From assembly GCA_964483805.1 (NCBI GenBank), contig CAZADH010000133.1, positions 1 to 16,017 on the forward strand: a stretch of 16,017 nucleotides of DNA. Direction: 5' to 3'. Within the stretch, counting starts at the first letter, position 1; every line of letters starts with the position of its first letter. The translations under genes were made by a program, and so were the position numbers. This DNA comes from CAZADH01 sp964483805. GTDB lineage: Bacteria > Muiribacteriota > Ozemobacteria > Ozemobacterales > Ozemobacteraceae. The notes under the pieces are model-generated. The model was not told where the DNA came from, did no database searches, and saw only the letters and a list, made by a program, of their open reading frames with translations. This document shows positions 7,121 to 12,731 of this stretch, in pieces.

Positions 7121-7142
7121 TTACATTGTAATTACAATGTAA
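7121..7142. promoter_or_regulatory. 22-bp perfect palindrome between convergent genes
   Basis: TTACATTGTAA (7121-7131) is followed immediately by its reverse complement TTACAATGTAA (7132-7142). This gives two abutting copies of the WTACAANGTAW motif. It lies 44 nt after the araC-type stop and 2 nt after the stop of the convergent receiver gene. It is AT-rich in a GC-rich background and has no U-tract, so it looks more like a protein-binding site than an intrinsic terminator. Confidence 0.6.
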
Positions 7143-7144
7143 CC

Positions 7145-7483
7145 CTACGATTGCTTTCTTCTGCCCTGGCGTGCCGTGATCGCCTTGGCCACGGCCTTGC
7201 CCAGTTCAGCAGTGCGGAACGGTTTGCGCAAGAAGCCCTCGACGGCGAAGCGTCTGAGGTCATCCATGTCGGCGTCGTGGGAGAACCCCGAGCAGATGAT
7301 CACCGGTACGTCGGCGTCGAGCGCGCGGATCTGTTCGAGGCAATCGCGCCCACTCACGATCGGCATGACCATGTCGAGAACGACGACATCGATCTCGGCC
7401 CGCCGTTGTTGGAACATCGCGAACCCCTCGCGCCCGTCGGCCGCCAGCAGCGCCTGGTAACCCAACTCGCCCAGAATCGCCGA
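7145..7483 (-). CDS. Receiver domain of the hybrid histidine kinase, out of frame with the kinase
   Basis: This frame reads SAILGELGYQALLAADG, then VVVLDMVMP with the phospho-acceptor Asp, then VIICSGFS with the Thr/Ser position, and FLRKPFR with the conserved Lys: a nearly complete CheY-like receiver. Its first strand, TILLIDDEEAIR, is encoded in the kinase frame just upstream. The join falls near 7484, where one surplus base separates the two frames. It is best read as the C-terminal part of the kinase at 7260-9479 rather than as an independent gene. If expressed alone from an internal start it would lack the acidic pocket. Confidence 0.8.
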   Translation of the reverse strand, partial: SAILGELGYQALLAADGREGFAMFQQRRAEIDVVVLDMVMPIVSGRDCLEQIRALDADVPVIICSGFSHDADMDDLRRFAVEGFLRKPFRTAELGKAVAKAITARQGRRKQS

Positions 7484-9479
7484 CGCGGATCGCTTCTTCG
7501 TCGTCGATCAGCAGAATCGTGCCACTGCCGCGGACGATATCGGCCGTCGGTTCGGTTGTCGCGGCCCGATGACCGACAACCGGCAGCAGCACGTGAAACA
7601 CCGTACCGCGCCCCACCTCGCTGTAGACCGTCACCGAACCGTCATGCTGCATGACGGTGCCATAGACAGCAGCCAGGCCAAGTCCCGTGCCTTTGCCCAC
7701 TTCCTTGGTGGTGAAGAACGGGTCGAAAACCTTGCCGATGTTTTCGACCGGAATGCCGCACCCGGTGTCGCGCACATCGACTTCAATGTGCCAGCCGGAT
7801 TTGAGGGCAAACGCACTGTTGCGACAGGCGATAGGGTCGAGTTCGGTCAGCCGCGTCGAGAACGTCAGCGAGCCGCCCTCGGGCATGGCGTGACAGGCAT
7901 TGACGCCGAGGTTCAGGAGAGCACTCTGCAACTGCACGAAATCCCCCATCACTGTGCTGGGCTCGGCCGTCAGGCTGGTCTCGATGCGAACCCGCTTGTC
8001 GGCGGTGTGCTCGAGCATGGTCACCACGTCACGAATCACCTGATGCATGTCGACCACCACGGTCTCGACTTCGCCTTTGCGCGAAAACGCCAGCAGCTTG
8101 CGGGTTAGTTCGGCGGCTCGTTCGGCCGACTTCGCCACGATGTCGACGTATTTCCGAGTGAGGTCGTCTTTGGGAATCTTGATGGCCATCAAATCAGCAG
8201 CGCCGAGAATGGCAGCGAGCATGTTGTTGAAGTCGTGGGCGACGCCACCGGCCAATTGCCCGACCGCTTCCATTTTCTGGCTGTGGCGCAGCTTTTCCTC
8301 GAGCGCATACCGCTCGGTGACGTCGCGAAAAACCAACACCACACCGACGACGGCCCCCTTGTCATTGCGAATCGGCGCACCGCTGTCGGCAATCTGGAAC
8401 TCGGTTCCGTTCTTCGCAATCAACACCGTATGGTTGGCAAGAGCGACCACCTCGCCGGTGGCCAACACCTGCTCGACCGGGTTCTCGCTGGGCTGCCGCG
8501 TCTGCGCCTGCACGATGCGAAACACTTCGGGCAGCGGCCGTCCGATGGCGTCGGCCGCCGACCACCCGGTGAGGCGCTCGGCCACCGGGTTCATGCGGGC
8601 GATCTTGCCATGAACGTCGGTGGCGATCACCGCGTCGCCAATCGAATCGAGGGTGATACGCAGGTCTTCTGCAACGCGCCGAACGGCGCCCGCCTGCTCG
8701 GCAATCACCGCCGTGTTTCGCGCCACCACCGTGCGCAGGCGGCGGTTCAGGCCCAATAACCCCAGCGTTCCGAGGCCGACCAGCGAGGCAGCAATCAATA
8801 CAACGTATGGCACCGCCATTTCACCTTGCAGCGGCGCCCGCAACGATTCGATCGCCCGAATCCGGCCCAACTTCTCGCCATAGCCGCCCTCTTCCGGGTA
8901 TAGTTTGCGCAGACCGGGCGGTGCATCTTCCGGCCGGCCGTGACATTTGAGGCACGCCTCGGTGTTCGGCAGGAAGGGCAGGGCAACATATAGATGCTTC
9001 TGGCCGTCGATCTCGACGATTTCCTCGACCTCTTTGAGATCGGGACGCCGATTGAACAGCTCGATCAATGCAGCTTCGGATGCACTCGCCCGGTTGACCG
9101 GATTGCGCGGATTGTCGGCCGCCATTTTGTAATACAACGCCGGTCGGCCAACCTTGCCGCGCTCGTCGTTGTAGTAGTTGTGCATGTTGCGCACCATGTA
9201 CGACGACGACAACAGGGTGGGGGAGTAACACGACAACGGAATCTCACCGGCATCACGCAACCGGTAAAAATCGGGGTGCGCATTCTTCTGCACGTACTGA
9301 TGCACACCCTTGTGCTGCAGCAGCATGTTTTCGATATCGACGTGCGCCTTGTCCAAGACATACGCACGGGTACCGTGAAACAGGACGGCGAGAACGACGA
9401 CGAACGCCAGAATGGCGCCGCCCACCGCGTAAACGCCAAAAGATCGGGACTCGCTGCCCCCGTATTGTGCGGACCCCAT
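7260..9479 (-). CDS. Hybrid sensor histidine kinase with haem-c-type (DUF3365/Tll0287-like) sensor domain, frameshifted at the C-terminus
   Basis: I chose the ATG at 9479 because GGGAGG (9484-9489) is 4 nt away; the GTG at 9482 is only 1 nt from it. Domains: membrane helix at about 14-35; a periplasmic DUF3365/Tll0287-like domain (36-215) with CLKCH (Cys176, Cys179, His180), a c-type haem attachment motif; a second helix at about 223-244; a PAS domain (274-390); HisKA with GGVAHDFNNML (His415); and an HATPase with NLGVNACHAM (Asn527), DTGCGIP (571-577) and GKGTGLGL (595-602). A receiver domain starts with TILLIDDEEAIR (654-665) and then loses frame at about 7484. Residues after 665 in this frame are not real protein, and the true receiver continues to 7145 in another frame. 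It is probably a redox- or ligand-sensing kinase. It is transcribed 111 nt after the acetyltransferase gene. The frameshift may be an assembly error. Confidence 0.88.
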   Translation of the reverse strand: MGSAQYGGSESRSFGVYAVGGAILAFVVVLAVLFHGTRAYVLDKAHVDIENMLLQHKGVHQYVQKNAHPDFYRLRDAGEIPLSCYSPTLLSSSYMVRNMHNYYNDERGKVGRPALYYKMAADNPRNPVNRASASEAALIELFNRRPDLKEVEEIVEIDGQKHLYVALPFLPNTEACLKCHGRPEDAPPGLRKLYPEEGGYGEKLGRIRAIESLRAPLQGEMAVPYVVLIAASLVGLGTLGLLGLNRRLRTVVARNTAVIAEQAGAVRRVAEDLRITLDSIGDAVIATDVHGKIARMNPVAERLTGWSAADAIGRPLPEVFRIVQAQTRQPSENPVEQVLATGEVVALANHTVLIAKNGTEFQIADSGAPIRNDKGAVVGVVLVFRDVTERYALEEKLRHSQKMEAVGQLAGGVAHDFNNMLAAILGAADLMAIKIPKDDLTRKYVDIVAKSAERAAELTRKLLAFSRKGEVETVVVDMHQVIRDVVTMLEHTADKRVRIETSLTAEPSTVMGDFVQLQSALLNLGVNACHAMPEGGSLTFSTRLTELDPIACRNSAFALKSGWHIEVDVRDTGCGIPVENIGKVFDPFFTTKEVGKGTGLGLAAVYGTVMQHDGSVTVYSEVGRGTVFHVLLPVVGHRAATTEPTADIVRGSGTILLIDDEEAIRVGDSGRVGLPGAAGGRRARGVRDVPTTAGRDRCRRSRHGHADREWARLPRTDPRARRRRTGDHLLGVLPRRRHG
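8798..8808. repeat. WTACAANGTAW motif inside the kinase gene
   Basis: ATACAACGTAT, an exact copy, overlaps the codons for the start of the second membrane helix (PYVVLI). The local codons are TAC GTT GTA TTG ATT. Confidence 0.6.
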
Positions 9480-9483
9480 CACG

Positions 9484-9489
9484 CCTCCC
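9484..9489 (-). promoter_or_regulatory. Ribosome binding site deciding the histidine kinase start
   Basis: GGGAGG on the minus strand, 4 nt before the ATG at 9479. Confidence 0.6.
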
Positions 9490-9590
9490 AGACCGTAACC
9501 TCACACCCATCCGCAGGATACCACGGGCAGCGGCGGGTTGCACACCCACCATCGCGTGTTTTCCAGCGGCAGCCCTCCCGACGACCCTGG

Positions 9591-10522
9591 TCAGGTCTGG
9601 GCCGTCGTCGGAAACTTGAATGGGCGGTCGGCAACCGCGAGCTCGCCCCTGACATACAGAAGCGAGTCGGGATCAGGGCGCACGCGATCGAACCGCATCC
9701 CGGGACCCTCCGGCGAAAAGTAGAGCACGGCCGTGCGGATGGTGGCATCGGACAGGGTGCGCGCCAGCAATCGCGGCAGATCAGTCACCGGCCCTGGGGT
9801 GATGATGTCCCAGACGTGCAGGGTGCCGGCCTCTTCACTGGCCACCACGATGGCGTCATCGGCCGGAAGAAATACAATGTATTTCGAAAACAGGTTGATC
9901 AGGTGCCACTGGGTGATGAACCCGTAGTCGAGGGCACCAAACGTCTGCGACAGCACCGCGCGCCGGGCCATCAGATCATTGATCAGCGTCCGATCGCCGG
10001 TATCGTCGAGGCGCAATCGGCGGACCCCGTCGGCCGGTCCGACCGCACCTGCCGGAGCGTCCCCTGTGGTCGGCGCCGGCGCCGGCAGATCGAGTTCGTA
10101 GACTACCTCCGGCACCCGGCGAAATCCCCCCCGCGGGTAGAAATCGGTGACCGTTTCGTTGGCAAACAAGAAGACCAGATCGCAGATGCCTGCGTANNNN
10201 NNNNNNATTTGGCCACCACATGGTCCATCAATCGCGCGGCCAGCCCCTGGCCGCGGCACGACGGCCGCGTCGCCACGGTGCCGATCTGCACGCCGCGAAG
10301 CTCACGGCCATCCACGAGCAAGCGCATCGTCGAAGCCGACACATTGGCCACGACCTCGCCGTCACGCACGATCGAATGCGGCACGTAGGCGTCGGTCCAA
10401 TGGCCGTAGTCATACCAGGTGGCAAAACCGGGTTTGCGAAACGCGGCCTCGACAAAGTGAAAGAACGCCATGCGAAGCGCCGGATCGTTGCGATAATTTT
10501 CGACGATCGGTTCGTTGGTCAT
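9591..10522 (-). CDS. GNAT-family N-acetyltransferase, interrupted by an assembly gap
   Basis: One gene split by the N run. The N-terminal part starts at the ATG at 10522 and reads to LMDHVVAK. It includes the acetyl-CoA motif A, VQIGTVATRPSCRGQGLAARL. After the gap the sequence resumes in another nominal frame with GICDLVFLFANETVTDFYPR and GGFRRVPEV, the usual GNAT beta5-alpha4 region. The C-terminal half (about 140-300) is a second domain without recognisable motifs and contains FITQWHLINLFSKYIVFLPA. It would acetylate an amine substrate that cannot be inferred. The start lies 9 nt after the stop of the arrestin-like gene, so the two are co-transcribed. For the halves to join in frame, the real gap length must be 2 modulo 3, not the nominal 10. 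Confidence 0.8.
9872..9882. repeat. WTACAANGTAW motif inside the GNAT gene
   Basis: ATACAATGTAT. The inverted repeat extends to 15 bp (9870-9884, AAATAC/GTATTT arms). It encodes SKYIVFL with the codons AAA TAC ATT GTA TTT CTT. Confidence 0.6.
10197..10206. other. Assembly gap (10 N)
   Basis: An N run inside the acetyltransferase gene. Its length is a placeholder. Confidence 0.98.
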
Positions 10523-10531
10523 GCGGACCCG

Positions 10532-11692
10532 CTACGGCCGCAACCGCTTGCCGCACCCCGGGCAGAACCGCGCCGCACCGACCTGACGCCCGCAGGTCGA
10601 GCAGGTCGAATCGGTGTCGTCACCGTCGCTGTCTTCCTCGCCGTCGTCGAAGCTGGCGGCCTCGCTGTCATCTTCACTCGCCGCCCGGGTGTCGGTCACG
10701 GTATACGATCCGTGGTCGACCAGCGGCCGTCCGCGCTCGTCATGCTCGTGCGGTTCGGCGCCGGCCTCGACACCGATGACCGTGATTTCGTGCGAACTGC
10801 CGACATCGGGCCACCAGGGTATATCGATATTGGCACTGACCCGATAATCGTAGTGACTGCTGAGGGTCGTCGGCAGATTGCCCGGTTCGATGACGAACTC
10901 ACCCTCGGTGCGGAACTGCCCGGACGGCAGACGACAGGCCTTGGCCGGCGTATTGGTCAGGTGCAGGAACTCGCGACTGTGCGACTGGCGGCTCTTGCCG
11001 GAACCGGTGGTCCAGTGCTCCTTGCCGACGAGGTCGATCGTCACCTCGTTGACGTCGAAACTGGTGCGGGTGCGAAACGTCAATACATAGTGAATAGGCT
11101 GCCCGAACATCACCTTTTCTTTGGGGCTAATGTCAAAGGTGAACGACGACACCCGCATCGCCTTCATGAACCACCAGATGAGCACGAACGGCCCGAGAAT
11201 CACCGCAAAGAAGATCATGTGCGGAATGAACAGGCAGAGGAACAGACACAGGAGAATCGTGCCGGCCGACGCAGCCAGGGTCTGCCCCAGGCCCTGTTGC
11301 GTCACCTCGGCGGGAACGCGCACCGGACGCTCGAACTGCGGGCGCGGCTCGACCTTGAACGGCACCTTGTGGGTCGGATCGAACGCCCACGGCACATCGA
11401 GGTACGCCTCGCAGTGCCACGACAAGGAGACCTCGGAGCCGAAGTAACTGACCGGGGCGTCTTCAGGAACGTGCAGGCGAAACGAGAAGGTCTGCTCGGT
11501 GGCTTGCGCGGTGAAGCGGTTGGCGAGAATGCCGCTGGTCACCTCGTGAAATGACCCGTGCCGCGTGGCTTCCCAGCCGATGCGGATCACCAGCTTCTCG
11601 GCCTTGCTGCAGTCACCCCGCACGAACACCTGCCCCGACAGGGTCTGCCCGCAGTGCACCCGTGGACTGTCGAGTTCAACGCGAATATCCAC
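10532..11692 (-). CDS. Arrestin-like membrane protein with C-terminal zinc ribbon
   Basis: A 386-residue protein. GGAGG (11698-11702) sits 5 nt before a GTG at 11692, giving MDIRVELDSPRVHCGQ. A longer in-frame TTG start at 11713 would translate the ribosome site itself as VEEE, so I reject it. Residues 1-115 form an arrestin/Spo0M-like beta domain (GQTLSGQVFVRG, then LVIRIGWEATRHG). About 140-177 is a hydrophobic hairpin or double membrane segment (AASAGTILLCLFLCLFIPHM, then IFFAVILGPFVLIWWF). Residues 182-308 form a second, similar beta domain (FGQPIHYVLTFRT, then VTIDLVGKEHW). A long acidic linker (about 336-362) leads to CSTCGRQVGAARFCPGCGKR, a four-Cys zinc ribbon (364, 367, 377, 380). 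It is likely a membrane-anchored scaffold or adaptor. It lies between the response regulator (70 nt) and the GNAT gene (9 nt). Confidence 0.8.
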   Translation of the reverse strand: MDIRVELDSPRVHCGQTLSGQVFVRGDCSKAEKLVIRIGWEATRHGSFHEVTSGILANRFTAQATEQTFSFRLHVPEDAPVSYFGSEVSLSWHCEAYLDVPWAFDPTHKVPFKVEPRPQFERPVRVPAEVTQQGLGQTLAASAGTILLCLFLCLFIPHMIFFAVILGPFVLIWWFMKAMRVSSFTFDISPKEKVMFGQPIHYVLTFRTRTSFDVNEVTIDLVGKEHWTTGSGKSRQSHSREFLHLTNTPAKACRLPSGQFRTEGEFVIEPGNLPTTLSSHYDYRVSANIDIPWWPDVGSSHEITVIGVEAGAEPHEHDERGRPLVDHGSYTVTDTRAASEDDSEAASFDDGEEDSDGDDTDSTCSTCGRQVGAARFCPGCGKRLRP

Positions 11693-11697
11693 TTGGA

Positions 11698-11702
11698 CCT
11701 CC
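11698..11702 (-). promoter_or_regulatory. Ribosome binding site deciding the arrestin-like start
   Basis: GGAGG inside a GAGGAGGAGG run, 5 nt before the GTG at 11692. Confidence 0.65.
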
Positions 11703-11747
11703 TCCTCTACCAACCCCGTGTGTCGACAAAACCCGGCGGCGACCAGG

Positions 11748-11778
11748 AAACATCAATACAACTTATTGCTTCTCTGCC
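11748..11778 (+). repeat. Extended dispersed motif copy D
   Basis: A 31-bp copy in the order AAACATCA, ATACAAC, TTATTGCTTCT, CTGCC. It spans the end of the response-regulator gene and the leader of the arrestin-like gene. It matches the 15871-15900 copy (opposite strand) with three mismatches and one gap. Its core is one mismatch from WTACAANGTAW. Confidence 0.65.
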
Positions 11779-12698
11779 ACCATGCCCGACCGGCGTTTCT
11801 TCACCAGGCACACGCAGTTGCCATCGCCGAGGAAACTGACTTCATCGAACTGAAACCGCGCCAGGATGATCCCGCGACCGTGCAGCACCACGAGGGCCGA
11901 ATCGCTCTGGGGGTTCGGCAGAGACCGCCAATCAAAACCGCGGCCTTCGTCGGTGATCGTCCAGGTGCAGGCGTGCTCGTCGAGCGCCACCTCGACCACC
12001 ACCTTGCGCCCGGCAAAACGGGGTTCCCGCTGCCGCGCCACGAGCAGGTCGAAGTAGTCGAGGTCTTTGTTGTCGTTGAGCAGGGCCGTCTTGTCGTCGT
12101 AGCTGATCTCGAGATTGCCGTGCTCCATCGCATTGAGAAGCATCTCGCTCAGACCGAGGCGAACCTCGAGCCGTGCCGCCGGATCCAGGCCGCCGGCCGC
12201 CTCCTGCAACAGCACGTCGGACATCTTCGGCACGTGCTCGACCCGGGTCTCGAACTGGTAGACCACATGGCGCGACACGACCTTGCCCGTGATCTCTCGT
12301 TCGATCGTCCGCCCCTCGATCACCCGGGCGTAACGATCGAGAAGCTGCCGCAGGTCGGCCAGATTGATCGGCTTGTTGAGATAATTGTTCGCCCGCAGAC
12401 GCAACGCCTGCAATGCGTAACTCTCAGACCCGGCCCCGGTCATCATGACCACGATGGTGTCGGCACTCTCGGCGCGAATCGCTTCGAGCATTTGCAGGCC
12501 GTTCATCTTTGGCATCTCGATGTCGCTGACCACGATATCGGGACGATCGCGACGAAACACCTGCAACGCTTCGGCGCCGTCGGCCGCGACCAGCGATCGA
12601 TAGCCATCGCGCTTGGCGACGATATCGAAACACTGCCGCACCACCGGATCGTCATCGACGATCAGCACTTTCATCGGCACCCCACCACCCTGCGTCAC
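11763..12698 (-). CDS. Response regulator fused to an RsbW-like ATPase/kinase domain
   Basis: A 311-residue protein. The GTG start at 12698 has GGAGG (12704-12708) 5 nt away; an in-frame ATG at 12674 (MKVLIVDDD) has no comparable site. Residues 9-125 are a CheY-like receiver: acidic pair Asp16/Asp17, phospho-acceptor Asp59 in VVSDIEMP, Thr87 in MMTGAG, Lys109 in LNKP. Residues about 165-305 are an HATPase of the anti-sigma-factor type: LSEMLLNAMEHG (Glu185, Asn189), TDEGRGFDW (249-257) and GRGI (274-277). Such domains act as anti-sigma factors or Ser kinases in partner-switching pathways. No STAS anti-anti-sigma gene is in the window. The gene follows the TPR gene by 33 nt in the same unit. 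Confidence 0.88.
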   Translation of the reverse strand: MTQGGGVPMKVLIVDDDPVVRQCFDIVAKRDGYRSLVAADGAEALQVFRRDRPDIVVSDIEMPKMNGLQMLEAIRAESADTIVVMMTGAGSESYALQALRLRANNYLNKPINLADLRQLLDRYARVIEGRTIEREITGKVVSRHVVYQFETRVEHVPKMSDVLLQEAAGGLDPAARLEVRLGLSEMLLNAMEHGNLEISYDDKTALLNDNKDLDYFDLLVARQREPRFAGRKVVVEVALDEHACTWTITDEGRGFDWRSLPNPQSDSALVVLHGRGIILARFQFDEVSFLGDGNCVCLVKKRRSGMVAEKQ

Positions 12699-12703
12699 GC
12701 CGA

Positions 12704-12708
12704 CCTCC
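12704..12708 (-). promoter_or_regulatory. Ribosome binding site deciding the response-regulator start
   Basis: GGAGG on the minus strand, 5 nt before the GTG at 12698. Confidence 0.6.
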
Positions 12709-12731
12709 CCCCGTCGACCGGTCCGGGACCA

